Of a stretch of 64,000 bases of DNA, positions 1 through 11,243 are shown piece by piece. Position numbers and translations under genes: made by a program. The DNA comes from Ixodes scapularis (lineage: Eukaryota > Arthropoda > Arachnida > Ixodida > Ixodidae). The DNA is taken from NCBI RefSeq assembly GCF_016920785.2, contig NW_024609839.1:19903085-19967084 (forward strand), in the 5' to 3' direction. The first letter of the stretch is position 1, and each line of letters begins with the position of its first letter. Under the pieces are notes generated by a model that worked only from the letters and a program-made list of their open reading frames with translations, made no database searches and was not told the DNA's origin.

Positions 1-689
1 CACTGGACCACTTTGAAAGAAATATCACAGATGTTGCGCCAAACATTCTTATTTGAGCACAGCAATAGCAAGTTCTCGAAAGATAAAAAAATTGTTTCTG
101 ACTAAAGCAGCCGTCACTCGCGCGCTCCCCGTTGGTTCCGCCGACCCCTCCGCTGCCCCCGGCACACCCGGCTCCTCGTGGTTCGACATTTTGGTTTGAA
201 GAAGGCGCGTAGCGCACATCCCGCATAATATTGGAACAACTTTCTCTCCAATTAATTCTTAAAAGTATTGCAAAAGGGTACAAAAAAGCGGTTTGTTTTA
301 ACAACGCCCAAAAGGTTTCGATTGTTTTTCAATACTTTTACCTGCACTAGAACAGATGCGACGGCCAGCGACGCACAGGATTGGTTGCCGTTCCTTCGCT
401 AAACGCAGGAACTGCTCCCCGCGTCGTAGTAAATCCTACCTCGTATCCCGCGCGTAGGGACGCCTCAGGGAATGCGTAACTACTTCCGCTCGTCGGCGGT
501 TGGCTCCGGACGTCGCTGAAACGGGTGACGGGTGTCAAGTTTGCGATGACGTAGCGGCGTCAAAGTGGGCAGAGCCGCCACGTGAGTGTTGCTAGGATAC
601 GCTCCTCCTTTGCATTACGTCACTTCCATGTACCTTTTCTCAAATGTCCAACCTAGCGATCCTGCTTGAAAAGAAACCGGGCGATCCTG
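1..689. other. No gene recognised
   Basis: I see no supported coding region, RNA gene or bounded repeat here. The short open frames have no recognisable domain. The segment flanks the decayed 3' end of gypsy element A; no matching 3' LTR of that element is visible. Confidence 0.5.
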
Positions 690-868
690 CATGCCAGAGT
701 TCCTGTTTTGTCTTTGGCCAGTGCACGCTTCGTTTCTTGCACCATTCTTTCGGCCTCACCGTTGGTGGCAGCATGGTATGGCGCGCTTGTTCTGTGCTTA
801 ACTCCTTTTTTCTTAAAGAACTCGGCTGTCCCTTGTGATACGAACGATGTTCCATTATCCGTAACCAC
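653..868 (-). pseudogene. Integrase core remainder of gypsy A
   Basis: This frame continues the integrase core with VTDNGTSFVS (second catalytic Asp) and NGEAERMVQ (catalytic Glu). Similarity then stops around 690-700; the last residues look like unrelated flanking sequence. A frameshift near 870-900 separates it from the upstream part. Confidence 0.75.
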
Positions 869-901
869 CTTGTCTGGCAGTCCAAACGTTGCGAATAAAT
901 T

Positions 902-1933
902 TCAGAACTGTTCGATTACTGAACTTGATTGTATGTTTTTCATTTGGCGTACCTCCAGCCACTTGCTGTAGGCGTCCACGACAATTAAAAACATTTTGCC
1001 TTCCAGAGGACCGGCAAAATCAGCGTGGATGATTTCCCATGGCTGGGATGCACGATGCCAGTCTGGAACAGGTACTTGAGGTGGGGATCGCAGGTGTTCC
1101 AAACAAGTGACGCAGGATCTTGCCTTTCGTTCGATGTCCTTGTCTATGCCCGGCCACCACACGTAGCCGCGTGCACCGCTCTTCATTGTAACCATGACTC
1201 TGTGACCAGCGTGCAATAAATTCAATACTTGAGATCTGCATGCGCTGGGGACTACTATCATTGTACCACGAATTAGGCATTGGTTGACTGTAGACAGCTC
1301 ATTGAAGATGCTCTTGTATGGACGATAGTCTTCGCCCTTCAACTTTTGCAGCTTTCCTTCTCGAACGGCTCTGTAGGCGCGAGTCAGGATATCGTCTTGC
1401 TCTGTCGATTCTGCGATGCGTTCTGGTGACAGATTCCAAATCGGAGAACATGCCAGCATTAGCACATCTCCAGGTATGCACGGTGTGTCCACCTTGGCTG
1501 GTAATGGTAACCGGCTGAGCGCATCAGCGTTCTGGTGGCATGCTCCTCGCCTGTACACCAGGGTGTAATCGTACGCACTCAACTTGATGCACCATCTTGA
1601 CATTCTTGGATATAACACATGTGGAATCGGTTTGATCGATCCAAGAATTCCAAGGAGCGATTGGTGGTCAGTGTATATGACGACATGTCGTCCGGCAATG
1701 TACTCCTGAAAATGACACACTGCGTACACGACGGCCAACTCTTCCTTGTCTAGCTGCGAATAGTTTTTTTCTGCAGCTCCCAATGTCCTTGACGCAAAGG
1801 CGACTGGCGCTTCACGTTTTAGGTCATCTTCCTGGGCAAAAACTGCCCCCATACCGTAGGGCGACGGGTCGCAGGAGAGCAGCAACGGCTTGTTTTCGTC
1901 ATAGTGTGCCAAAACAGTGGATTCTTTAACCAT
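902..1933 (-). pseudogene. RNase H and integrase N-part of gypsy A
   Basis: A 343-residue frame. Residues ~1-130 are Ty3-type RNase H (SCDPSPYG start, YTDHQSLLG, ADALSRLP end). Residues ~230-290 hold the integrase HHCC zinc finger (HAGH ... CVTC). From ~305 the DDE core begins with HADFAGP, carrying the first catalytic Asp. It ends inside the core; the remaining core lies in another frame at 653-868. Confidence 0.85.
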
Positions 1934-1938
1934 CTCTT

Positions 1939-2787
1939 TCAGTTTCTGGAATGATTCCCTCTGCTTGTTTTTCCATTCCCACGGGACATTCTACTGAAGA
2001 AGTCCATAGAGGTCGGTTGCAACTGTGGCTCTGTTCCTGAGAAACCGGTCGTAGAAGGCCAGCAGTCCCAGAAACGCCTGCAGTTTGTTTTTTCCTCTCG
2101 GTTCCGGCGCGTCCAGAATGGCTTGCACTTTTTCATCCGTTGTGCGAATTCCTGCTGCGTCACTTCTGTGCCCAAGGAACTTGACTTCGCGAACTGCAAA
2201 CTGACATTTTTCTTTCATGAGCCGCAGGCCTGCGTTTTCGAGTCTGGACAGTACTAGTTCCATGCGTGCAGCATGTTATTCTCGGCTCTCTCTACTCACG
2301 ATGATATCGTCCAAGTAAATACTTATGCCCTGAATGTCAGCCAAGGTTGTTTCCATTGTACGCTGGAAAATTGCTGGTGCCGCTGAGATTCCAGAGGGCA
2401 GGCGTTTCACTTTGTAGAAGCATTTTATGGTGTTGATTGTCAATACAGCTGCAGTGGCTCAGACACTTTAAACTGTTGGTAGGCTAGACAAAGTTCCAAC
2501 GTCGAGAAAACGGTGCCCCCTTCTCAGGTTTTCCAGAACTTCTCCTGTAGTTGGTAGTGGGTACGCTGCCTTCTTTGATACGGCGTTGACAGTACTTCTG
2601 TAATCTCCACAGAGTCTGATCGCTCCACTCTTTTTACGGACGAGGACTAGAGGTGTAGCCCACTCCGAATGTTGTACTGGCTCGTTTATATCCTGCTTTT
2701 GCAGTGTGGAGAGCTCTTGTGTTACTGCAGGTCGCAGTGCTAGTGGAACGGAACGAGCCTTGCAGAACTTTGGCGCTGCTCCCTCCT
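1939..2787 (-). pseudogene. Reverse transcriptase of gypsy A, broken
   Basis: The catalytic YLDD box is encoded at 2306-2317 (minus). It is followed in 1991-2263 by the RT thumb/connection region (VKFLGH, LGLLAFYDRF motifs). Between 2264 and 2787 the RT palm is recognisable only in short pieces separated by stops and frameshifts. The enzyme would copy element RNA to DNA, but this copy cannot make a full protein. Confidence 0.8.
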
Positions 2788-3276
2788 CTAGTTCAAGTGA
2801 ACCCAGGGTCCAGTGTATCCCGAAATGTCCTCATTGAAGACCGTGGAATGGCGGTGTAAAACCGCTTGTACCTCTGGTGGCGTGGTCTGCCGTCGCACTT
2901 GGCTGATTCCTTGTAACCTGATGTGTGGGGCCTGGAACAAGTCGCGGCCCAGAAGGTTACAGCCGGATTCTTTCAACACTAGAAGCGGAAGCACGTAGTC
3001 TTTGGACTTGAATCTGACGGTAGCTTGGGGGGATCCCAGAAGCTTCAGTCCTTCGCCACTCCAAGTACGCAGTTCAACATCGTCGTGCGTAAGTTTCGGC
3101 GGATTCCGTGGCCAGGTTTTTTGGAAGGTCTCTTCGCTAATTACTGAGCAGGCGGAACCCGAATCAACTTCGAACTCCAGTGATTTGCCTTCAATTCGAA
3201 GTGTGACATGAAACTTTGAAACAGCTAGCTGTGTCCGTCGCCAGCTTGTGAAGTTTATAAAATGAGCATCCAGCAT
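2788..3276 (-). pseudogene. Retroviral-type aspartic protease of gypsy A
   Basis: A 162-residue frame with the catalytic motif DSGSACSVI near residue 38 and the downstream LLGRDLF motif typical of Ty3/gypsy pepsin-like proteases. It would cleave the Gag-Pol polyprotein. Its beginning overlaps the gag frame in another phase. The end runs toward the first RT blocks, where frames are broken. Confidence 0.8.
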
Positions 3277-4174
3277 TAGGCGGTATTTGGCTCTCTGAAC
3301 TTGTCGCTGCCATTATCTGGTTCGCTTTCTTGAGTGGTTTGCTTGCCTGATGCTTTTTTTTGGCAATACAAGCTTTTTTATTATGTCCGCGCTTGTTGCA
3401 GTATCTGCTGTCCGCGTTCTTGAAACGGCACTGTTGCGGATCGTGTTGTCCCGTACACCGGTAGCAACGTCGTCCCTGTTGTGTTGAGGGCTCCTTGTTC
3501 CTCTTTTCCGTCTGGTGCATCTGATGCTCGATTTTGCTCTTGATGTCCTGCTGCTGCTTAAGTGCGCTCTCAGTTCTGACTGCCATGTCAAAAGCAGCTG
3601 CAAACGTCAAATCTTTTTCTGCAAACAGACGTTGCTGCAGCAGCTCGTAGCGTATGCCGCAGACAAATCTGTCGCGCAGCATGATGTCCAACGGCAGTCT
3701 GGTGTCGCAATGAGGTGTTGCTGGTGTCCCAGTCGTAGCCCTTGTACCGGAGACGTGACCTGCCGTTAATGGCTGCGATGCCGTCGTTGCAACAGTTATC
3801 GATGAGGTCAAGGGTATACTGAAGTTGCAGTCTGCTGCCAGTTGCTTCAGAGTCGCGACGTAACTGTTGATTGACTCGTCGGCTAGCTGGTCCCGACGCT
3901 GGAACTTGTAGCGACTGTACAGCTCCGAGGCTTGAGGGTCGAAGTGTGTCCCAAGCATCGACACCAGTTCCTCGAACCCGATATCTCCCGGCGTCCTAGG
4001 GGCCACCAAACCTCGAACGATGTCGTACGTTTCTGGCCCGCAAAGCGTGAGCAGCAGTGCCCGCTTCTTGTCCAAGCTCGTGATAGAATTAGCCACGAAG
4101 TAGAACCCTAAGCGTTCGATCAATGATGCCCATGCCTTGCCTGTGAAAGCTTCGATGGTACCTTGGGTCGGCAT
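3191..4174 (-). pseudogene. Gag of gypsy A
   Basis: A 327-residue frame starts 54 nt downstream of the proposed LTR. It has a helical gag-like first half, then a nucleocapsid-like part with a knuckle starting CYRC (spacing C-x2-C-x3-H-x4-C) and a second knuckle (YCNKRGHNKKAC) whose first cysteine is replaced by Ser. Gag would package the element RNA in cytoplasmic particles. The 3' end overlaps the protease frame by 86 nt in a different phase. That could be a programmed frameshift region or simple decay; the heavy damage elsewhere makes decay likely. Confidence 0.8.
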
Positions 4175-4227
4175 GGCTTTCGATGGCTGTCCAGGCTTCG
4201 TTGGCTCGTACCAGGTCTCGTCGCCAG

Positions 4228-4411
4228 TGTTGTATTCGCGAACGCAGAAAGACTACCGCCGAATACTTTGTATTTATTCTGGTCCGGCCGTTGCGACCGG
4301 TCGGCAGATCGAGAGCTTGCGAGTGCGCGCGTTCTGCGAGTGCGCGCGTTCTTTGGTTGCTGTGCCAGCATCGTCGTCTTCTAGCACAGTGTTCCGACAC
4401 AAGGTATAACA
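4228..4411 (-). repeat. Probable 5' LTR of gypsy A (unpaired)
   Basis: On the minus strand this segment begins TGTTATACC and ends GAATACAACA, giving TG...CA ends with a short TGTT/AACA inverted repeat. It contains an AATAAATA polyadenylation-type signal. It is followed directly by CTGGCGACGAG, the kind of sequence found at the primer-binding site of many gypsy elements, and then by the gag start at 4174. No second copy was found near the other end, so the boundaries rest on structure alone. Confidence 0.6.
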
Positions 4412-4823
4412 AATACTAAATTGCGTTTAGAATATCAGTGTCTCATTGGCTTTCACTTCATGTCATAGGCCAGAAAACTGCGCAAGTCTGGAACGTCACC
4501 GGTATGATTCGCCTGGTTTGATGGCTTTAAATTCGCATGGCAAACTCTTCCTGCACGATGGATGTGGGTGTTATTTTAGCTACCACGTAAGAATATTCTT
4601 TTGACATGCTGATTTGAAGGCCTCAATTCCACTTCACATGTGCCCAGGTGACGGGATACGAAGCCATCGTCTGCTAACCGAGTTTGTGAAAGCAGACGGT
4701 TCGTCAGAATTAGGTAGCAGATGGCGCGTCTTCCCTTTTTGGGTCAGACTGCGTTTGCCTATAAAAAGTAAAAAACAATAGTGGACACGGGAGATTGTCA
4801 ACAATGCCGAACGATAACGGGGG
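4412..4823. other. Intergenic, nothing recognised
   Basis: Flanking DNA between gypsy A and the MITE. No open frame with a recognisable domain and no clear repeat boundary was seen. Confidence 0.5.
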
Positions 4824-5153
4824 TCCCTAGTGAAAAAGCCATTTGTATGAGAAATGTTTTGTGTTCAATGAACACATATGAATCATACAATATATATAAA
4901 TATATATGCATTTTGTAAGAACTTTATAACTATAATGTATATAAGAATATATAAGAACGATATAAAAAACTTATAAGAAACATCTCATAAATTTCTTATA
5001 TTAGTCTTCTGTGTTCTTATATATTATATAGTTCTTATATAGCTCTTATATGGTTCTTATATAGATCTTATATGTTCTTATATATCTTGTATGATTCATA
5101 TGTGTTTATTGGACACAAAAATTTCTCATACAAATGAGATTTTTCAATAGGGA
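4824..5153. mobile_element. AT-rich MITE with 67-bp TIRs
   Basis: The left arm 4824-4890 and right arm 5087-5153 are inverted copies with only a few mismatches. Both start TCCCTA and both end at ATGAATCATACAA. The interior is AT-rich with repeated TTCTTATAT-type units. There is no coding capacity, so it would depend on a transposase encoded elsewhere. No clear target-site duplication is visible, so the superfamily is not assigned. Confidence 0.85.
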
Positions 5154-5929
5154 TTGGGCTTCCCCTTCAACGAAAAGGTATTGTGGTGCAAATACACAGT
5201 GCAACTGAAAAACAAAGTGAAACATTGGAAGAAGCAAAACATTATAAATGTATATCTCAGGTCAACAAACATTCGAAGGTAATGACACAACAGGAGCATA
5301 TTGCGTGTTTACCGCTTGTAAAATATATGTTTACTCTATATAAAAAAGTTCCGTGTTGTGTTCCATTTTCAAACCCCAAGATATTGGCTTTCGCTTACCC
5401 TTCCTGGTATATTGAAGCATTCTGAGTGACATTTGTACCCTATCTACGCCTCAGAACAGCACCGCTGTAAACATTTAGGAAAAGAGTTGACCAGAAACAA
5501 TGTCATAACTGATAGAGCATAAGAAAGGAGGCTACTTTGAGAACAGTGTGTTCACATATGCCAACATTCTTTTCCATTGCAGTCCCGTTGATAACGCAGC
5601 GGTTTGTTCATTCAGCCAAGGAAGCTGCCAGCTCAAACACAATGTACAAATAACAAGGGGCAAGCTGTTTTTAGACTTGCCGCACAACCAACAGGGCGTT
5701 ATTTGTCGTCGTGGAAAACGACTTAAGTCTACTCTCACAGACATTGGCGCACACCAGGTTTACATGTAATTTTCTAAGTACACGACCCACATCACATCCA
5801 AGTTGTGCGTGGACCCCTTTGCGAAATACAGAAGACCATGCCGCGGAACGTCTGTTATTTCTTACACTTTGGCACAAAGGCTGATACCTCTCGCCTTAGT
5901 TTTTGGTGGCAGGTTATGTACCAAATGTT
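5154..5929. other. Intergenic, nothing recognised
   Basis: Small open frames occur but none has a recognisable domain. No bounded repeat was seen. Confidence 0.45.
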
Positions 5930-6740
5930 ATATGGAGTGTGCAAGTCTGAAAGAGGCATCCGAGCTCGGCGGCGACAGACCAGCTCAAATGCCATCCGAG
6001 GAGGATGTTGCGAATACACCTTACAGCCCCACAACAGAGGCCTCAGGAAACAGAAAGCGTCCCGCAAAGAACCGCGAGAGTCCTAAACCATCCAAGTCCA
6101 AAGTGCAGATTCAAATTCCTGCGTGGAGGCCAGTGCCAGTGCCTATCCGAATATCTCACAAACTGAAGTCCCTGGAGAGGGCAAATATTTTCTGCGTGAT
6201 TATAAGTCTTTTGTGGGTAGCTTTCGAGACAAATTTCAAAGCTCGAAGTCAAGACAAGAAAAGCTGTTAAGTTTAGCACTATGCCCACCATCTTGGACAA
6301 TATTAGAAAATAGTGGATATTTTGGTTGCGGCAAGAAGATAATCGATTTGCCAGATAACTCCGCGACACGAGAGAAATTCTAAAAAAAAACCGATCCACG
6401 AAAAAATCGCCCACTGTTCACCGAGGTGAAAACCTCAACTGAGGCCTTTTACCAAGATGACACGATTTCGTACTCTCTTCCTGAGATGAAAGACGGCCTG
6501 AAAATAAATCAAAAGCGGTTTCTTTTGTTGAACCTAGACCCAGTTTTAGTTGAATTGAAAGAGGAAAATTCAGACCTGCCAGCCCCTTTTTTAATTTTCG
6601 CATCCATGCGTCTCCCCTGGTGTGTGTTAGCTGGCTCAACTGGCACACACTCAGTTTGTGAGTGCGAGTACCATAAAAACGTCAAGCTGATGCTGCATTC
6701 ATTGGGAATAAAAGAAACCTGTAGCGAGTTTTTGGCTTTA
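5930..6740 (+). pseudogene. Broken copy of an uncharacterised protein family
   Basis: Three plus-strand pieces read as one protein. First comes a basic, Pro/Ser-rich part (to ~6150, ending WRPVPVPIR). Next is a part in another frame (6123-6383). After a single in-frame TAA near 6381 the same frame continues (6426-6740). The last part contains FASMRLPWCVLAGSTGTHSV, directly followed by a C-x-C-x-Y-H-x-N-V-K-L-M-L motif. From memory, similar cysteine/histidine blocks occur in repeated, uncharacterised invertebrate proteins that may be transposon-linked; this was not checked. One frameshift and one stop make it a pseudogene unless unseen introns remove them. I do not assign a function. Confidence 0.45.
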
Positions 6741-7380
6741 ACCGTTTCCTCTGGTGTTCTGACTGTCTCCCGTTGTCCCTGTTTCGTCGCAGTGCATCGT
6801 GTTTGCAGTGACGTCTGGTCAGATGTGGAACCACATCCGTGGACCCCCGTTCATGCACAAGACGCAGCGCGGAGTCGTTAGTACCCACCTGGTCGCTCGA
6901 CATTTCATTCACAGGCAGAAGGCTGAAACTAGCGCGAAGTCGCAGAAGCTCGGTAACTCCAGCATCTTTTACTTCGTACAAAGTTGTTTTATGGTTCTAA
7001 TGCGCATTACTGTTCTGTAGCGTTGGGCCAAGTTGATCTTTGAGAAATGAAGGGGCGGAAGCACTGCGCCATTGCGCGCCAATCTGCTTTTGCTGCACCG
7101 TCGTGCTCTCAGGCACAAATGTTGCGCAAAAACTTGCCGAAAAGGCATTCTTTCTTTGTTCCTAGATTTATATGAGTACTTTTGTCTACTGGCCATTGTG
7201 GTTTAGTGTGTGGTGTTTGTTTAGATAATTCTAAGCCGATGTCGTTGTGTCAATGTCAAAGAAGAGGACTCTCGCCAACCTTGTCAAAAAAATTTTAACA
7301 TGCTTTTAAAACGTCAAGTGCCTATTTTCATCTGTGGAGATAATGACAAAAAGCATTTACCGTACCTCTGATGAAATCTA
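6741..7380. other. Intergenic, nothing recognised
   Basis: No domain-bearing frame was seen. The end of this stretch may contain the 3' LTR of gypsy B: minus-strand AATAAAAA occurs at about 7400, just beyond it. No boundary could be proven. Confidence 0.4.
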
Positions 7381-7431
7381 AGAGCGAACTGATTCGGCTT
7401 TTTATTCCCACGCAATCCTCTTCTTCCTCAA

Positions 7432-8007
7432 TCAGTGGCTATCGCCACATGGACTCCCTCCTTTGGAGACGGAGTCGTCCCAGTGAGCCGTTCTGGAGTG
7501 TTTGTTGCGGGTCGCGGGCGCTACTCTGGAGCTCAAGGTAGCTTGCACGGTGGGAGGATCAGCCTGTTGAGTGATTGTATCGCTCTCAACAAATGCCGGC
7601 TTGATGCGGTCAACCGACACGACGGTGTCACGACCATTAACCCGCAGCGTGAATGTCTTTACACTGCGTGCCACGACGAGGTGGGGTCCAGTGTAAGGTG
7701 GCTGGAGCGAGAGGCGGACGCTGTTGACGCGCAAAAAAACATGTAGCCGCTGTTGTGCAGGTCCCGATGGAAGAAGGGAGGCTTGCTCTGGTGTGTCCGC
7801 GTCGGTGCAGCACAAACGTTACCGAACAAACGGGCTAAATCCTCCACGTAAGGCAATCCTGCAGTCATCGTGGGGCCGCCATGCGGGGAGCTGGTAGGGC
7901 TGACCAATTCAGCTGGGAGGCGCAGCGATGTGCCATAAAATAAATGGGATGCGGCACTTCTAAGGTCTTCCTTTACGGCTGTGCGCAACCCTAGGAGGAC
8001 GATGGGT
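7432..8007 (-). pseudogene. Integrase C-terminal part of gypsy B
   Basis: Two overlapping minus frames (7432-7815 and 7659-8057) together carry the end of the DDE core region (LGLRTAVKEDL, YGTSLRLPAE) and the C-terminal domain (LQPPYTGPHLVVAR, KTFTLRVNGRDTVVSVDRIK). This is typical of the C-end of metazoan gypsy integrases. A frameshift lies between them. LINE A is inserted immediately upstream in the coding direction. Confidence 0.8.
7992..8007. repeat. Target-site duplication of LINE A, 3' side
   Basis: The 16-base sequence taggaggacgatgggt occurs here and again, identical, at 13953-13968, bracketing LINE A. Confidence 0.95.
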
Positions 8008-8188
8008 TTGGATTGGGTTTTTATGGCGCAAGGGCTGCTAAGGCCAAAGAGCGCCAAAGAAGGAAACTATTGCATTGAGGGTAAGCGAGAAGAAAGGACT
8101 CTAGTGGTCAGGGTTAAAAGTAGAGGAATGAGACATGAATCGGATAATGTCACAAACACAAATGGACATGAGTGAAAAGCTTTGAAAT

Positions 8189-10999
8189 TCACAGTCGATG
8201 TAGAAGACCAATAGCTTCTAAAAACTTAAAAACCTGCTTGTAAGTTACGAATGGTTCATCACCCAATAACAACATTGGGTGTAAGGGAATGTGCTTTCTG
8301 TATAACTGTGCAAAGTGAGATCGGCGTTCCCATTCATAGAAAGGGCACTCAATTAGAAAATGAAGACCACTTAGAGGTTTGTCACACTGTTCACGCAAAG
8401 GGGCATCCTCCCCATGGAGCAGGTAGCCATGAGTCAGATGAGTGTGGCCAATCCGCAAGCGACACAGTACTACTTCATAAAAGCGTTCCTGGTGCCGGGC
8501 GCTCGCCCATTCACCCAGATTTGGCTTAATAAGATGCAGCTTGTTGTGGATCTCCTCATTCCACTCGGTTTGCCATTGTGCTCGTATGCGAGACCTTACA
8601 GGAGGGCGATAGTCCATGTAAGGGATCCTTTTAATATCTACCTGTCTGCTGCCGCATGTGCGGGCAGCACGGTCGGCCGCCTCATTGCCTGGGATACCAA
8701 CATGGCTGGGAATCCAACAAAAGACAATGGTGCAATGCTTTCTGGCTGCCACAATAATTTTCTTCTGAACTTCAATAACAAGAGAGTTCCTTGTGGGCAG
8801 CAGTGAAGAGATGGCTCGCAGGGCACTAAGAGAGTCAATGAAAACCACTGCCAGGGGTATCCTGTGACGGGCTATGTGTTCCGTAGCCAAGAGGAGGCCA
8901 TACAGCTCCGCTGTGAGAATAGAAGCAGCAGTATTTATCCGCCTTACAACTTCCACTGAGGATCCAATAACAGAGCAGCCAACAAAGGTCTCAGATTTTG
9001 TTCCATCCGTATAGAACTTTGTATGATCTTTATACAATTGAGCCAGTTCATAAAATTCTTGCAGAAGCACAGCACTCGGAGTGTATTTCTTGATATACTG
9101 TGCAAGAGACAGGTTGCAGAGTATGTCAGGGTGCTCCCAAGGTGCTATGATGCCAGAAAATTCTACTACCTGGGATGCCACATCTAATCCGACAGACTGG
9201 GCCAAGGTCTTCAGTCGCATACTGCACGGAGGGATCACGCTAGGTTTTCCGAGAATGAGTCGTTCCGAGCGTGTATCTTGAACAACTTCTCGAGTAGGGT
9301 GCTGGAGGACAGATCGGATGCGAAGAGAGTATATCATGCCCAATGCGAATCTACGTTTCTTGAGGCAGCACTCGTTAGCCTCTGCGTATAGACTGGGCAC
9401 AGGGGATGTACGAAATGCACCTGTAGCCAACCGAAGCCCAAAATGATGAATGGGATCCAACATCTTGAGAACAGACTGCCTGGCAGACCCATAAACAAAG
9501 TAGCCATAGTCTAGTCGAGAGCGTACCAAACAACGATAGATCCGCAGGAGGCACAATCGATCCGAGCCCCAAGACCGGTGAGAAAGAACTTTAAGGATAT
9601 TGAGAGACTTGTGCGCTTTCAGTTTCAGGCTTTTTACATGAGCATTGAAATTCAGTTTACTATCAAACGTAAGACCCAAAAATTTGTGCTGAGGTTGAAC
9701 ACTAAGATTAATATTGTTGATTGTTAGGGATGGTTCAAGAAGGATTCCACGTTTGCGGGTGAAGCAAACAGATGCAGTCTTTTCAGGAGAGAACTTAAAC
9801 CCATTACTGTCAGCCCACTCAGTTAGCTTGTTGATGCCTAGCTGAACCCTGCGTTCACAGACTGAGAGGTTACAGGAGGAAACTGAAATTTGCAAATCAT
9901 CGACATAAAGTGAATACTGAACCGGCGAAGGGATTACAGAAGCAATGGAGTTCATTTTAACTATAAACAAAGTAACACTTAGTACTCCCCCCTGCGGCAC
10001 TCCATTTTCCTGCAGGAATTCACGGGAAAGTGTGTTCCCCAGCTGGACTCGAAAGGTGCGCCTGTCTAAATAGCTCTGAATGGCACGAAGCATGCGACCA
10101 CGTAATCCGAGGTCAAACAGGTCCCTCAAAATGCCAAAGCGCCAAGCCGTGTCATACGCTTTCTCGAGATCGAAGAACACGGAGAGGTAGTGCTGCCCGA
10201 GTGCAAAGGCCTCACGCACAACAGTTTCGAGACGGACCAAGTGGTCGACTGTGGACCTTGATGAACGATAGCCGCACTGAAATTTGTCGAGTACGTTACC
10301 ATGCTCCAAATAATACATTAGTCTGCGATTAATCATTCGCTCCAATGTCTTACAGAGACAGCTGGTAAGAGCAATGGGCCTATAACTGGAAACGCAAGAA
10401 GCATCCTTACCAGCCTTCAAAAGTGGAAGGACATGAGCTACCGTCCAAGATGAAGGGAAAGAGCCCTCCTGCCATATGCGGTTATAACGATATAAAATTA
10501 CATCGAGTGTTGAAGGATGAAGATGCTGTAGCATTGAATAATGCAAACCATCTGGTCCAGGAGCTGAGGACTTTGTGTTGTGAAGAACTGCGAGGAGCTC
10601 GTGCAAGCTGAATGTAGCATTATATAGCTCCTGTTCACCTCCTGAGGTTTTCAAGGGATTGCTTTCAGCCTTCAGCTTGTGTCGAAGGAAAGTAGATGAA
10701 CAATGATGTGAACTGGATATATATTCAAAATGTTCTCCAAAAATATCAGCTTGTTCCTCGAGTGTGTCTGGGCATGTTCCATTCCTAAAAAGCAGGGGGA
10801 TTTTAAATGCATGGTAGGAACCATTGATCTTGTGTATTCGATCCCAGACTTCCTTAGGTGAGGTACTGCTATTTACAGTGGGAGCATACCCTTGCCAACT
10901 TTCCCGTTTCGCTTTTCTTCGGACGTAGCGTGCACGGGCCTTCATTTTCCGAAAGGATATGAGGTTATCTCTAGTGGGGTATCGTCTCAGAATACCCAA
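8189..10999 (-). pseudogene. LINE A ORF2: reverse transcriptase and RNase H
   Basis: An uninterrupted 936-residue frame. RT spans roughly residues 140-420 with SAPGPDG, FFDLEKAYDTAW, NGVPQGGVLS and the catalytic YVDD at 365-368. RNase H lies at roughly 665-795 with FYTDG (Asp), TAELYG (Glu), FIDS (Asp) and the late AADRAA motif (Asp). The C-terminal zinc-like region resembles that of other copies, but the first Cys of the usual C-x2-C is Arg here (REQC). The annotated Met is probably not a true start; the frame is the continuation of the endonuclease reading frame broken at 11000-11243. It would carry out target-primed reverse transcription. Confidence 0.9.
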
Positions 11000-11243
11000 G
11001 GCCCGATTTTGTTTCTTGCGTGCCTCTTCACATTCCGAATTCCACCAGGGCTTTGGCCTCCTAGGAAGAAATTGAGATGTCTGCGGGATGGACAGCTTGG
11101 CTGCTGTGATAATACGCTCGGTTAAAAGATGATGAGTTTGTCAATTGTAAGACTTTCGAGACGAGCATATGCTAAAAGCGATGCCTGCATGAAAAGGCCC
11201 CAATCAGCCTTGTCAAGCTTCCAACGAGGCGGGCGTGTATGAA

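Larger units (their letters stand above)
690..4411 (-). mobile_element. Decayed Ty3/gypsy LTR retrotransposon A
   Basis: Read on the minus strand the order is LTR, gag, protease, reverse transcriptase, RNase H, integrase, which is the Ty3/gypsy order. Each domain is recognisable by motif: a CCHC knuckle, a DSG protease site, YLDD, a TDHQSL RNase H motif, and an HHCC/DDE integrase. The element is broken by frameshifts and stops, mostly in RT (2264-2787), and is cut off inside the integrase near 690-700, so no 3' LTR was found. It is a relic, not an active copy. The layout suggests a mag-like gypsy lineage with short LTRs, but lineage placement would need a tree. Confidence 0.9.
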
